A stretch of 33,532 nt of DNA from Billgrantia bachuensis (GTDB lineage Bacteria > Pseudomonadota > Gammaproteobacteria > Pseudomonadales > Halomonadaceae), in contig NZ_JAAQTO010000044.1 in assembly GCF_011742165.1 (NCBI RefSeq), positions 1 to 33,532 on the forward strand, given 5' to 3'. The position numbers were made by a program, and so were the translations under genes. The notes beneath the pieces were generated by a model. It was not told the DNA's origin and did not search any database. It saw only the letters and a program-made list of their open reading frames with translations. Shown here in pieces: positions 9,966-19,927 of this stretch (position 1 is its first letter; the number at the start of each line of letters is the position of its first letter).

Positions 9966-10901
9966 ATGTCTGCACGCCCTCTCGCCATTCTGCTGATGGG
10001 GCCGACCGCCGCCGGCAAGACCGACTTGGCGATCACCCTGCATGAGCGGCTCGGCTGTGAGCTGATCAGCATGGACTCGGCCATGGTCTATCGCGGCATG
10101 GATATCGGCAGTGCCAAGCCGTCGCCGCAGGAGTTGGCGCGCGCGCCCCATCGGCTGATCGATATCCGCGACCCGGCCGAACCCTACTCGGCGGCCGACT
10201 TCCGCGAGGATGCGCGCCGCGAGATGCGACGAATCACCGCAGCCGGGCGCATTCCGCTGCTGGTGGGCGGCACCATGATGTACGCCAAGCGCTTGCTCGA
10301 GGGCGTGGCCAACCTTCCGGCGGCTGACCCGGCGATACGTGCCGAATTGGCCCGAGAGGCCGAGAGCAGCGGGCTGGCCGGGCTGCATGCCGAGCTCGCC
10401 AGGGTCGACCCCGAAGCCGCCCGGCGTATCCATCCCAACGATCCGCAGCGATTGATGCGGGCATTGGAAGTCTTTCGGGCCAGCGGCACGACGCTAACCG
10501 AACTATGGCAACGGCAACAACCTGAAACCTTCCCTTGGGAAGTGCTGTCGATAGGACTTACGCCTTTCGATCGTAGTGTCTTGCATGAGCGGATCGCGGC
10601 ACGCTTCGAGGTCATGCTGAAGGCCGGTCTCATCGCCGAAGTCGAGACGCTGAGGGCTCGTGGCAACCTGCATCCAGGGCTGCCATCGATGAAGAGCGTG
10701 GGTTATCGTCAGGTATGGGAATACCTCGACGGTCAGGGTGATCTCGAGCAGTTGCGTCATCGCACCACCGTGGCGACCCGGCAGTTGGCCAAGCGTCAAC
10801 TGACCTGGCTGCGCAGTTGGCCGGGACTACACTGGGTCGATAGCCAGAGCCCGACTGCGCTGGACGATGTCCTGAAATTCGTGCGTGAAACGGGCTCTTA
10901 G
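9966..10901 (+). CDS. miaA: tRNA dimethylallyltransferase
   Basis: MiaA transfers a dimethylallyl group to N6 of A37 in tRNAs that read codons starting with U. The 311-residue protein has a P-loop GPTAAGKT at 12-19, the substrate-site block [16 protein letters not shown], the GGTMMYAK motif and [11 protein letters not shown] near the C-terminus. The open frame runs back to 9846 inside mutL; the ATG at 9966 follows AAGGAA and matches the usual N-terminus. It starts 13 bases after mutL, and hfq follows after 88 bases. Confidence 0.97.
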   Translation: MSARPLAILLMGPTAAGKTDLAITLHERLGCELISMDSAMVYRGMDIGSAKPSPQELARAPHRLIDIRDPAEPYSAADFREDARREMRRITAAGRIPLLVGGTMMYAKRLLEGVANLPAADPAIRAELAREAESSGLAGLHAELARVDPEAARRIHPNDPQRLMRALEVFRASGTTLTELWQRQQPETFPWEVLSIGLTPFDRSVLHERIAARFEVMLKAGLIAEVETLRARGNLHPGLPSMKSVGYRQVWEYLDGQGDLEQLRHRTTVATRQLAKRQLTWLRSWPGLHWVDSQSPTALDDVLKFVRETGS

Positions 10902-10965
10902 CGTAAGATGTTGGCTTCGAGTGGCCGGGTGACCAGCCGAGCAAGAACACAATTCCACCCCTCAT

Positions 10966-10971
10966 TAGAAT
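10966..10971 (+). promoter_or_regulatory. possible -10 box upstream of hfq
   Basis: TAGAAT at 10966-10971 lies 19 bases before the hfq start, inside the short palindrome TCATT-AG-AATGA (10962-10973). No convincing -35 hexamer sits at the right distance. hfq is known to have its own promoters within or after miaA in other bacteria, so a local promoter is plausible, but support here is weak. Confidence 0.3.
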
Positions 10972-10989
10972 GATTTAGGGAGAGGTAAC

Positions 10990-11241
10990 ATGTCCAAAGG
11001 GCAGTCCCTTCAAGACCCGTACCTGAACATCCTGCGCAAGGAGCGCATTCCGGTTTCTATTTTCCTGGTCAACGGCATCAAGCTGCAGGGACAGATCGAG
11101 TCGTTCGATCAGTTCGTGATCCTGTTGCGCAACACCGTCAGTCAGATGGTCTACAAGCATGCCATCTCCACTGTGGTGCCTTCGCGCAACGTGCGGCTGC
11201 CGCCGCAGGATCCTGCGGCTCAGCCGGACAGCAACGCGTGA
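10990..11241 (+). CDS. hfq: RNA chaperone Hfq
   Basis: Hfq forms a hexameric ring that pairs small RNAs with mRNAs. The 83 residues carry the Sm1 motif ([29 protein letters not shown]) and the Sm2 motif YKHAIST, followed by a short disordered tail (about 66-83). AGAGGT precedes the ATG by a few bases. It lies between miaA and hflX in the conserved order. Its stop codon overlaps the Shine-Dalgarno sequence of hflX, so the two are probably coupled in translation. Confidence 0.98.
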   Translation: MSKGQSLQDPYLNILRKERIPVSIFLVNGIKLQGQIESFDQFVILLRNTVSQMVYKHAISTVVPSRNVRLPPQDPAAQPDSNA

Positions 11242-11249
11242 GGTATTGA

Positions 11250-12566
11250 TTGTTTTTTGAACGACCCGATGCCGGCGAAACGGCAGTACTGGTCCATGTC
11301 GATTTCCAGGACGAGCGCGAACGCGAGGATCCGGGCGAGTTCATGGAACTGGTCCGTTCCGCCGGTGCCGAGCCGGCCATGCTGCTTACTGGCAGCCGGC
11401 ATCGGCCTGATTCGCGCACCTTCATCGGCAGCGGCAAGCTGGAGGAGCTCCGCGAGGCGCTGAAGGTGCATGGTGCCGAACTCGTCATCTTCAACCATGG
11501 CCTGAACCCTTCCCAGGAGCGCAACCTGGAGCGGGAGCTCAAGTGCCGGGTGCTGGACCGCACGGGGCTGATACTCGATATCTTCGCTCAGCGGGCACGT
11601 ACCCACGAAGGCAAGCTGCAGGTTGAACTGGCCCAGTTGGAGTACATGTCCACCCGCCTGGTGCGTGGCTGGACTCACCTGGAGCGCCAGAAGGGCGGTA
11701 TCGGCCTGCGCGGTCCCGGTGAGACGCAGCTCGAAACCGACCGTCGGCTGCTGCGGGCGCGCATCAAGGCAATCCACAAGCGGCTCGACAAGGTGCGCAG
11801 CCAGCGCAGCCAGAACCGTCGTGCGCGGGCACGGGCGGAGATTCCCAGTGTGTCGCTGGTTGGTTATACCAATGCCGGCAAGTCGACCCTGTTCAATGCG
11901 TTGACCTCGTCGGAGGTCTATGCGGCCGACCAGTTGTTCGCTACGCTCGACCCGACTCTGCGGCGACTGGAAGTCAGCGACGTCGGTCCGGTGGTGCTGG
12001 CGGATACCGTGGGATTCATCCGCCATCTTCCGCATAAGCTGGTGGAGGCCTTTCAGGCCACACTCCAGGAGGCGGCCGAGGCGTCGCTGCTGGTGCACGT
12101 GATCGATGCCGCCGATCCCGATCGCGAAGTCAACGTAGCTCAGGTCGAAGGCGTACTCGACGAGATCGGTGCGCTCGATGTGCCGATGCTCAAGGTAATG
12201 AACAAGATCGATCTGCTCGACAGTGCACCGAGGATAGAGCGCGACGGGCAGGGCCGGCCCGAAGTGGTGTGGCTGTCGGCACGCGATGGGCGCGGATTGG
12301 AACTGCTCGGCCAGGCTCTTTCGGAATGCCTGGCGGAGGATGTCATCGATTTCAGCGTGAGCCTGGCACCGCAGCAGGGTCGCCTGAGGGCGGGCCTGCA
12401 TGAGCTTGGTGCCGTACGAGAAGAACATTTCGAAGAGGGCGGAAAGGTGCGGCTCGATGTACGCTTGCCGCGCCGCGACTTCCTGCAGTTGATGGCCCGG
12501 ATGGGTGAGCGGGCGGAGGATTACCTGCCGTCCGAGCTGCGCCAGCGGCCGGTGTGGGATGCTTGA
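11250..12566 (+). CDS. hflX: GTPase HflX, ribosome-associated
   Basis: HflX is a GTPase that binds 50S subunits and splits stalled 70S ribosomes after stress. The 438 residues contain the N-terminal nucleotide-binding domain with a coiled linker (RTGLILDIFAQRA, GGIGLRGPGETQLE), the GTPase domain (GYTNAGKST 205-213, DTVGF 251-255, NKID 317-320) and a C-terminal domain. The start is a TTG at 11250. No closer ATG exists, GAGG lies six bases upstream (11240-11243), and the resulting N-terminus matches E. coli HflX (MF..DAGE.AVLVH). The gene follows hfq by 8 bases. Confidence 0.96.
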   Translation: MFFERPDAGETAVLVHVDFQDEREREDPGEFMELVRSAGAEPAMLLTGSRHRPDSRTFIGSGKLEELREALKVHGAELVIFNHGLNPSQERNLERELKCRVLDRTGLILDIFAQRARTHEGKLQVELAQLEYMSTRLVRGWTHLERQKGGIGLRGPGETQLETDRRLLRARIKAIHKRLDKVRSQRSQNRRARARAEIPSVSLVGYTNAGKSTLFNALTSSEVYAADQLFATLDPTLRRLEVSDVGPVVLADTVGFIRHLPHKLVEAFQATLQEAAEASLLVHVIDAADPDREVNVAQVEGVLDEIGALDVPMLKVMNKIDLLDSAPRIERDGQGRPEVVWLSARDGRGLELLGQALSECLAEDVIDFSVSLAPQQGRLRAGLHELGAVREEHFEEGGKVRLDVRLPRRDFLQLMARMGERAEDYLPSELRQRPVWDA

Positions 12567-12580
12567 CAACTGTGGTTGTC
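12565..12580 (+). other. short perfect hairpin at the hflX stop codon
   Basis: GACAAC (12565-12570), loop TGTG and GTTGTC (12575-12580) form a perfect 6-bp stem that begins inside the hflX stop codon. No T-run follows, so it is not a standard terminator. A TTGACA hexamer (12563-12568) overlaps it, but no -10 box is found at the right distance. The remaining bases up to hflK (12711) show nothing else recognisable. Confidence 0.35.
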
Positions 12581-12710
12581 CTGGCCGACTGGCTGGTTTC
12601 CCTGACAATAGCGGCACCAGACGCCCTTGGCTGTTTACAGGATAGCAACCGATCTCCCCATGCGGCCGATCGAGACGCCGGCGGGGGGTAACGCAGAGTG
12701 GAGACGACGT

Positions 12711-13937
12711 ATGGCTTGGAATGAGCCGGGTGGCGGCAACCAGCATGACCCCTGGAGTGGCGGGGGCCGACGCGGCGGTGGTAATGGCGGCGGCGGTGGT
12801 AACCGCGGGGGCAACCAGGGGCCACCCGACCTTGACGAGGCCCTGAAGAAGTTTCAGGACAAGCTCAACAGCATGCTCGGTGGCCGCGGCGGCAAAGGTG
12901 GCGGCGGCCGCGGCGGCAAGGGCGGGGGGCGTCCGCGCAATACCTTTGCACTGCCCGGGCTGTTGCTCATCATTGCCCTGGGTATCTGGGGGGCGATGGG
13001 CTTCTACCTGGTCGACCAGGCCGAGCGTGGTGTGGTGCTGCGCTTTGGTGAATTCCAGACGGTGGTGGGCCCCGGCCTGCACTGGAACCCGCCGCTGATC
13101 GACGACGTGCGCATGGTCAACGTGACCCGCGTGCGTTCACTGACCCAGACCCAGTCGATGCTGACCCGCGACGAGAACATCGTCGAGGTCGAGATCTCGG
13201 CTCAGTACCAAGTGGCGAATCCACGCGACTTCGTGCTCAATGTGCGCAATCCGCAGCTCTCCATCGAGAACGCGTTGGATTCCGCATTGCGTCACGTGGT
13301 CGGCGGTACCGACATGATCGAGATCCTGACCTCCGGGCGTGAAATCCTCGGCAGTTCCGTGTCCAGCCGTCTGCAGACCTACTTGGACAGCTACGGGACC
13401 GGCATTCGCCTGCAGACCATCAACATCGAGTCGACTTCGGCACCGGCGCCGGTCATCGACGCGTTCGATGACGTAATCCGGGCTCGCGAGGATCGCCAGC
13501 GGACCATCAACGAGGGCATGGCCTACGCCAACGCCATCATCCCGGCTGCCCAAGGGCAGGCCCAGCGTCTGGTCGAGCAGGGCCAAGGGTATCGTGAATC
13601 GGTGGTGGCCGAGGCCCAGGGTCAGGTCAACCGCTTCAACGCGCTGCTGGCACAGTACCGCAACGCACCGGAGATCATGCGCGAGCGCCTCTACATCGAT
13701 GCCATGGCCGACGTCTTCGCCCGTACGCCGAAAGTCATGCTTGACGTGCGAGATGACGCACCGCTGATGTACCTGCCGCTCGACCAGCGCCCCGGCGGAG
13801 CTGCCGGCGAAGGCAGCGGCGACGCGTCAAGCGGCGAAAGCGGCGAGCTCGACCCGCGCGTGCTCGAGCGCCTGCGCACGTCTTCATCGACGCAGGGCGG
13901 TAGTAACACCGGTGGTATCCGCAGGGAGGGTCGCTAA
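12711..13937 (+). CDS. hflK: FtsH protease regulator HflK
   Basis: HflK and HflC form the large SPFH-family membrane complex that encloses FtsH and modulates its proteolysis. The 408-residue protein has a Gly-rich N-terminus (about 7-76, with GGG and GGK repeats), one transmembrane segment (about 79-100), an SPFH/band-7 domain (about 100-290) and a helical region rich in Ala, Gln and Glu. The open frame begins at 12627; I chose the ATG at 12711 because TGGAGA lies just upstream and MAWNEPGG matches the family start. hflC begins at the base after the hflK stop codon. Confidence 0.95.
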   Translation: MAWNEPGGGNQHDPWSGGGRRGGGNGGGGGNRGGNQGPPDLDEALKKFQDKLNSMLGGRGGKGGGGRGGKGGGRPRNTFALPGLLLIIALGIWGAMGFYLVDQAERGVVLRFGEFQTVVGPGLHWNPPLIDDVRMVNVTRVRSLTQTQSMLTRDENIVEVEISAQYQVANPRDFVLNVRNPQLSIENALDSALRHVVGGTDMIEILTSGREILGSSVSSRLQTYLDSYGTGIRLQTINIESTSAPAPVIDAFDDVIRAREDRQRTINEGMAYANAIIPAAQGQAQRLVEQGQGYRESVVAEAQGQVNRFNALLAQYRNAPEIMRERLYIDAMADVFARTPKVMLDVRDDAPLMYLPLDQRPGGAAGEGSGDASSGESGELDPRVLERLRTSSSTQGGSNTGGIRREGR

Positions 13938-14822
13938 ATGGTCAACAATCGTTCCTTGATCATCGTGGGCGGCCTCGCTGCCGTTGCCTGGCTCGCCAGC
14001 AACAGCCTCTATGTGGTCGACGAGACCGAGCGCGCCGTCAAGCTGCGCTTCGGTGAGGTCATCGAAGAGAACATCCAGCCCGGGCTGCACTTCAAAGTGC
14101 CTATTACCCAGACCGTGCGTAAGTTCGATACCCGGGTGCTGACGCTGGATACCGATACCAGCCGCTACCTGACCCTCGAGCAGAAAGCGGTGATCGTCGA
14201 CTCCTACGTCAAGTGGCAGGTGGTCAACCCCACCCGCTACTACGAGGCCACGGCAGGCGACGAGATGATGGCGATTCGCCTGATTCAGCCGCGGGTCGAC
14301 GAAAGCCTGCGTAACGAGTTCGGTCGCCTGGACCTGCAGCAGATCATCGCCGAGCGCCGCGACGACCTGATGATCCGGCCGACCCAGGAGCTCGACTCGC
14401 TGATGCGCGAGGAACTCGGGGTGTCGATCCTCGACGTGCGGGTCAAACGCATCGACCTGCCCGAGGATGTCTCGGCAGCGGTATTCGAGCGTATGCGCTC
14501 CGAGCGCGAGCGTGAGGCCCGCGAGTGGCGCGCCCAGGGGCAGGAAGAGTCCGAGCGCATCCGCGCCAACGCCGACCGTCGGCGCCAGGTGCTGCTGGCC
14601 CAGGCCACTGAGCGGGCCGAGACCCTGCGCGGTGAAGGGGATGCCGAGGCGGCTGCAATCTTCTCCGAGGCTTACGGACAGAACCCCGAGTTCTTCTCCT
14701 TCTGGCGCAGTCTCAATGCCTACCGCGACAGTTTCGACGGCGAGCGGGACATGCTGGTACTCGACCCGACTAGCGACTTCTTCCGCTACCTTCGTAGTCC
14801 GGAAATCCAGAGCGAGGAGTAA
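13938..14822 (+). CDS. hflC: FtsH protease regulator HflC
   Basis: HflC is the partner of HflK in the periplasmic-side SPFH assembly around FtsH. The 294 residues have an N-terminal transmembrane segment (about 5-25), an SPFH/band-7 domain starting DETERAVKLRFGEV and a long helical region (about 185-260, ERMRSEREREAREW). The C-terminal block NPEFFSFWRSL.AY is characteristic. It starts immediately after hflK, so the two are co-translated. A strong hairpin follows within 10 bases of the stop codon. Confidence 0.96.
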   Translation: MVNNRSLIIVGGLAAVAWLASNSLYVVDETERAVKLRFGEVIEENIQPGLHFKVPITQTVRKFDTRVLTLDTDTSRYLTLEQKAVIVDSYVKWQVVNPTRYYEATAGDEMMAIRLIQPRVDESLRNEFGRLDLQQIIAERRDDLMIRPTQELDSLMREELGVSILDVRVKRIDLPEDVSAAVFERMRSEREREAREWRAQGQEESERIRANADRRRQVLLAQATERAETLRGEGDAEAAAIFSEAYGQNPEFFSFWRSLNAYRDSFDGERDMLVLDPTSDFFRYLRSPEIQSEE

Positions 14823-14830
14823 GCCTGGAG

Positions 14831-14862
14831 GAAGTCGGCCGCAGGAGTGCGGCCGGCTTCCT
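14831..14862 (+). terminator. strong hairpin after hflC
   Basis: The left arm 14831-14844 (GGAAGTCGGCCGCA) and right arm 14849-14862 (TGCGGCCGGCTTCC) pair over 14 positions with one G-T pair, closing a GGAG tetraloop. The sequence after it (TCGCTTTG) is only weakly T-rich, so it may act as a terminator or as a 3'-end stabiliser for the hfl transcript. Confidence 0.6.
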
Positions 14863-14902
14863 CGCTTTGGGCAGGCGGGGTTCAACCGGCCGTCAAACGT
14901 GA

Positions 14903-14908
14903 TAGAAT
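14903..14908 (+). promoter_or_regulatory. possible -10 box for hisZ-purA
   Basis: TAGAAT at 14903-14908 has TTCAAC (14881-14886) 16 bases upstream as a weak -35 box. Transcription would begin near 14914, exactly at the base of the next terminator-like hairpin. This is a prediction only. Confidence 0.35.
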
Positions 14909-14913
14909 CAGTC

Positions 14914-14937
14914 AACCGGGCGTGGCCCGGTTTTTTT
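14914..14937 (+). terminator. intrinsic terminator or attenuator upstream of hisZ
   Basis: AACCGGGC (14914-14921), loop GTG and GCCCGGTT (14925-14932) form an 8-bp GC-rich stem, followed directly by a run of seven T (14931-14937). This is a textbook intrinsic terminator. Two more T6 runs follow at 14945-14950 and 14962-14967. It could end hflKC read-through or attenuate a promoter just upstream of hisZ. Confidence 0.75.
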
Positions 14938-15002
14938 GTGGGCCTTTTTTGCCTCTGGGTCTTTTTTGTTTGCCCGCCCAAACGCCTTGCAGGATAGACG
15001 AC

Positions 15003-16178
15003 ATGACCATTGCTGACCGCTGGCTGCTGCCCGACGGCATGGATGAAGTGCTGCCGCCCCAGGCGAGCCGCATGGAAGAGTTGCGCCGAACGCTGCTCGA
15101 TCTCTATTACCGTTGGGGATACGATCAGGTGATGCCGCCCCCGGTGGAATTTCTCGATTCCCTGTTGACCGGCACCGGCACCGACCTGGACCTGCAGACT
15201 TTCAAGCTGACCGATCAACTCACCGGTCGCCTGATGGGGGTGAGCGCCGACGTGACGCCGCAGGTGGCGCGTATGGATGCCCACTCCATGCATCACCAGG
15301 GCCCGGCCAGATTGTGTTATTGCACCAACGTGCTGCGGGCCAAGGCCGACCAGCACCAAGGGGGGCGCAGCCCGGTGCAGGTCGGCGTCGAACTGTTCGG
15401 CCACGCCGGCCTGGAAGCGGATCTCGAGATACTGCGCCTGGCGCTCTTGAGCCTCAAGGCGGCCGGTGCCGTTGAGCTGCACTTGGCACTGGGTCATATC
15501 GGCATCTATCGTAGCCTGGTACAGGCGGCCGAACTGGAGCCCGACCAGGAGCGTGTGCTGTTCGAAGCGCTGGAGCTGAAGTCGCCGGGCGCCTTGGCCG
15601 AGCAGGTCGAGGCGAGCGTGACCGATCCCGCATTGGCGAACATGTTCCGGGCTCTAGGCCGCCTGCATGGCGGACCGGAGGTACTGGATAGCGCGCGGGA
15701 AGCTTTTGCCGGAGCCCCGGCGGCCGTAGACGAAGCCTTGGCACAGCTCAAGGCGCTGCACCGGGGAGTGGCGTCAGAGCATCCCGAGGTTGAACTCTAT
15801 TTCGACCTGGCCGAACTGCGAGGTTACCAGTACCACACCGGAATGATGTTTGCCGCCTTCGTGCCGGGCTACGGCCAGGCACTGGCCAAGGGTGGACGCT
15901 ATGACGATACCGGCCAGGCCTTCGGACGAGCCCGTCCCGCCACCGGTTTTTCGATGGACCTGAAGCTGCTCGCCACGCTGGTACAGAGCGAGCCGGCCAG
16001 TGACGGCATCTGGGCACCTGCTGGCGGAGACGGCGTGGCTGAGGCAATCGCGGCGCTGCGCGATGGCGGACACCGGGTGGTCCAGGCGCTGCCGGGACAG
16101 ACGACGCCTCCCGAGGCGCACCGCTGCAGCCTGCGGTTGGTCCTGGTCGAAGGCCGTTGGCAGACGGAGGCACTCTAG
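15003..16178 (+). CDS. hisZ: ATP phosphoribosyltransferase regulatory subunit
   Basis: HisZ is a histidyl-tRNA-synthetase-like protein without aminoacylation activity. It assembles with the short HisG to form the first enzyme of histidine synthesis. The 391 residues show class II synthetase-like motifs (WGYDQVMPP..EF, FKLTDQLTGRLMGVSADVTPQVAR) and the second block YHTGMMFAAFVPGYG...GGRYD. The frame is open from 14847, but the ATG at 15003 gives the normal N-terminus (ADRWLLPDGMDEVLP) and AGGATA lies just upstream. It precedes purA by 125 bases, the hisZ-purA order known from Pseudomonas and relatives. The 125-base gap shows no clear signal. Confidence 0.94.
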   Translation: MTIADRWLLPDGMDEVLPPQASRMEELRRTLLDLYYRWGYDQVMPPPVEFLDSLLTGTGTDLDLQTFKLTDQLTGRLMGVSADVTPQVARMDAHSMHHQGPARLCYCTNVLRAKADQHQGGRSPVQVGVELFGHAGLEADLEILRLALLSLKAAGAVELHLALGHIGIYRSLVQAAELEPDQERVLFEALELKSPGALAEQVEASVTDPALANMFRALGRLHGGPEVLDSAREAFAGAPAAVDEALAQLKALHRGVASEHPEVELYFDLAELRGYQYHTGMMFAAFVPGYGQALAKGGRYDDTGQAFGRARPATGFSMDLKLLATLVQSEPASDGIWAPAGGDGVAEAIAALRDGGHRVVQALPGQTTPPEAHRCSLRLVLVEGRWQTEAL

Positions 16179-16204
16179 GCGTTGGCGAATCGGCCGAGGC
16201 CTGA

Positions 16205-17599
<1,395 letters not shown>

Positions 17600-17626
17600 G
17601 CACGACCGGGCGTGAAGAGAAAGATA

Positions 17627-17651
17627 AAGGCCGGCACCTGGTGCCGGCCTT
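17627..17651. terminator. bidirectional terminator between purA and the polysaccharide operon
   Basis: AAGGCCGGCAC (17627-17637), loop CTG and GTGCCGGCCTT (17641-17651) form a perfect 11-bp stem. On the minus strand it is followed by a T-rich stretch (TATCTTTCTC), so it fits best as the terminator of the polysaccharide operon. It also lies 28 bases after the purA stop. Confidence 0.75.
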
Positions 17652-17667
17652 GCCGTATCGTACCGCT

Positions 17668-18924
17668 TCAATTTCTCGACAGTCCTTCGAAGGCGCGTGT
17701 CCGGCGTTTCTCCTCCTCGTCGATTACCAGATGCTGCTGCACGTCGGGGTCCATGAAGTACAAGGTGGCGTAGCCACCGGCCCCGCGGTTGTAAATGGGG
17801 CGCATCGACGCCAGGAAGTCGTCGAAGCGCGATTCGCCGAAGCGTGCGCGATACATCTCCATCCAGGCGAAGTACTGGTCATCCTTGAGAAAACCCGTGT
17901 ACTGCTCGCGCGGCGCCAGGTCACCGAGCACGGAAGGGTCCTCGAGAATATCCATGGCGAAATCCACCGCATCGTGCATGGTCCCGCCATTGACTTCCAT
18001 CTCGTACACTTCGTAGCCTTGGCGGTGCGTGATCTCCATGATCGGAATCAGGTAGAGCAGGGCATAATTCTGGTAATGGGTGGCGCGACGTCCGCGCTCC
18101 ATCTCCATCGGAAAGGCCCCCTCCTCGGTCATGTCGTGCAGCGCGGAATGGATGGCACTGACGCCGAAGCGGAACATGTCGTCATCCTCGGTCAGCACGC
18201 CGATCATGGAGGCATAGAGAGCGCGGCGATAGAAATGATTGTTGCAACAGCTGCTTTCGGCTCCTTCGATCTCCATATGCACACTGGCCAGCTCGTTGAG
18301 CCAATCCTCTACCCTGCCTTTTTCCTCGCCCAAGCCCTCGGCATGCGGCCTGACAACGGAATAAGCCATGCCGGCAGCAAAGATCATCGACTCCAGCGAG
18401 AACCAGGCCTGGGGCTCCTTCCAGTGATAGTGGAAGTCCAGCAGGGCATCGTCCTGAGCCCATTTGTCCAGGAACTGCACCAGACATTCGGCATAATATT
18501 CATTGCCGCTGGCAACATAAGCGCCGGCAAGCTCCGATACGGTATCCTCGAACTTGAACAGGGGTTCGGTGGCTAGCTTCCAGTCATCCGGCGTTGGATA
18601 GAACCCGGGGATGCGCATTTTTTCTGTGATGGTGGGTATATTCAGCCGCTGGCGGCAGCTCGGCGCGTACTTGGCCAACTCCTCCCGATGCTGCATCAAC
18701 AGGCTGTTGTTCGTCTCCTGAAGCAGCTCCATGCGCTCCTGGATATCGAAATAGGAAGCGTCAGGGTCGGTGACACTGTAGTCGGACAGGTCGAGCTTCT
18801 CGCGCTCCTCAATAGGCATGGCTTGAACCTGGGCGATGCCCCCGAAGGCCAGCGCCAGGCATGTTGTCATGCCGCTCAGGTGAATCAGTGCATTCGATCG
18901 TAGATCTTGTACGGGTTGCGTCAT
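17668..18924 (-). CDS. secreted PL5-family (AlgL-like) polyuronate lyase, copy A
   Basis: This 418-residue protein probably cleaves the operon's polyuronate by beta-elimination in the periplasm. A signal peptide is visible (hydrophobic about 14-34, AQVQA). The rest is an alginate_lyase/PL5-type alpha-helical toroid. The core catalytic motifs of AlgL are recognisable: NNH at 228-230 in SCCNNHFYRRAL, and GRRATHYQNYAL with the candidate catalytic Tyr in HYQNY at 283-287. The ATG at 18924 follows AGGAGG; the open frame upstream of it is not protein-like. It is the last gene of the operon, 50 bases after PL14-like copy A and a paralogue of the gene at 22612-23856. PL5 enzymes usually prefer polymannuronate, but at least one (Stenotrophomonas Smlt1473) also cuts polyglucuronate, so substrate is inferred. 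Confidence 0.88.
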   Translation of the reverse strand: MTQPVQDLRSNALIHLSGMTTCLALAFGGIAQVQAMPIEEREKLDLSDYSVTDPDASYFDIQERMELLQETNNSLLMQHREELAKYAPSCRQRLNIPTITEKMRIPGFYPTPDDWKLATEPLFKFEDTVSELAGAYVASGNEYYAECLVQFLDKWAQDDALLDFHYHWKEPQAWFSLESMIFAAGMAYSVVRPHAEGLGEEKGRVEDWLNELASVHMEIEGAESSCCNNHFYRRALYASMIGVLTEDDDMFRFGVSAIHSALHDMTEEGAFPMEMERGRRATHYQNYALLYLIPIMEITHRQGYEVYEMEVNGGTMHDAVDFAMDILEDPSVLGDLAPREQYTGFLKDDQYFAWMEMYRARFGESRFDDFLASMRPIYNRGAGGYATLYFMDPDVQQHLVIDEEEKRRTRAFEGLSRN

Positions 18925-18974
18925 AGCGTATCGGCCTCCTGCATAGATAGCGCTGCGACTGTTTGTGTTCCGTG

Positions 18975-19856
18975 TCAGCCGCTCCCTCGGCTCGGGGCGA
19001 ACAGGCGGAAGGCGGCGAAATCGACATGCTGGTCGCGTGGGGTTCGCCACTCCTCACCGGTACCGCCAAAGAAGGTCGAGAACATTATCCCGTCGATGCC
19101 TAGATCCGGCGTGGTGCGATAGACAAGATTGCGCTGTTCGAGAACGGGCCAGCCGTCGATCCATAGGCGTACGACACCGTTCTTCTCTCCGGGCGTGTTG
19201 AGGATCACCTCCTGCTCGACGTTGACCCAGCGGCCGGGAGGGAAGTACCAGGAGCCACGGCCAATGGACTCGCCTTCCCGGTCGACCAGATAGGCATATA
19301 GTTCGCCCTGGCCATCCTCACGCCACATCAGCCTCAGCGAGTAACCGTTCTCGCCGGTGACCGTCTCGCCGCCGCTGGGGGCCTCACCTCCGTAGAGCCC
19401 GGGGAGTTTACCTCCTTTGACAAAGTTAAAGTTCGCTTCGAACCGTAACTGATAGTGTAGACACGCCCTGTCGGCTTTTTCCAAGCTGGCTTCCCGGGTA
19501 TAGAAACCCAGCCCGCCGCGCGGTATGCCACCCTGGTCGGCATCGCTGGGAGAGGAGCTGTCCTTGGGGTAGAGGGCGCGTAGCGCAGGCTCCGGCAACC
19601 CACTGGCCAGCGGGTCAAGCAGGTGGGCGTTGTTCTCCGTACCCCAGTCCCGGGTCGAAGCGTAATCCTCGCGAATGCTGTGCTTGGCGGTTTGAAGCCA
19701 ATGGCTGGGTTGAAGGCTGGCGACTTGAGGGTAGCGTTCCGAACAGGGAGCCAGTCGTGGTGTCGAAACTTCCTCGTCACCATGGGTTGGTGCAAGTGTG
19801 AGACCCAGGCTAACCAGACCCAGCAACCATGACGTGATTCGCACTTCCCGTTGCAT
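18975..19856 (-). CDS. secreted PL14-like polyuronate lyase, copy A
   Basis: This 293-residue protein has a signal peptide (hydrophobic about 9-22) and a beta-jelly-roll lyase domain (about 110-288). The hallmark FVKGGKLPGLYGG and downstream residues Lys150, Ser173, Arg175, Tyr187 and Tyr189 reproduce the S-x-R and Y-x-Y spacing of the catalytic site known from PL14 enzymes (vAL-1, AkAL30). PL14 includes glucuronate-specific vAL-1 from Chlorella virus; PL20 glucuronan lyase is another possible relative. The start ATG at 19856 follows AGGAAG and gives the signal peptide, whereas the frame upstream lies in the gap after the Sel1 gene. It is a paralogue of the gene at 23894-24781. Confidence 0.82.
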   Translation of the reverse strand: MQREVRITSWLLGLVSLGLTLAPTHGDEEVSTPRLAPCSERYPQVASLQPSHWLQTAKHSIREDYASTRDWGTENNAHLLDPLASGLPEPALRALYPKDSSSPSDADQGGIPRGGLGFYTREASLEKADRACLHYQLRFEANFNFVKGGKLPGLYGGEAPSGGETVTGENGYSLRLMWREDGQGELYAYLVDREGESIGRGSWYFPPGRWVNVEQEVILNTPGEKNGVVRLWIDGWPVLEQRNLVYRTTPDLGIDGIMFSTFFGGTGEEWRTPRDQHVDFAAFRLFAPSRGSG

Positions 19857-19927
19857 CACCGCTATCTTCCTTGCCTTGTCTGGTATGGGTGGCTCTCCCA
19901 CCGGCCTGGCCGATGGGAGAGAGGGGT

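Noticed and set aside
12563..12568. TTGACA as -35 box of an hflK promoter
   Set aside because: No -10 hexamer occurs 16-18 bases downstream, and the hexamer overlaps the hflX stop codon and a small hairpin.
11220..13082. 620-codon minus-strand frame opposite hflX and hflK
   Set aside because: It runs antisense through two certain genes and their gap, and its translation has no recognisable domain.
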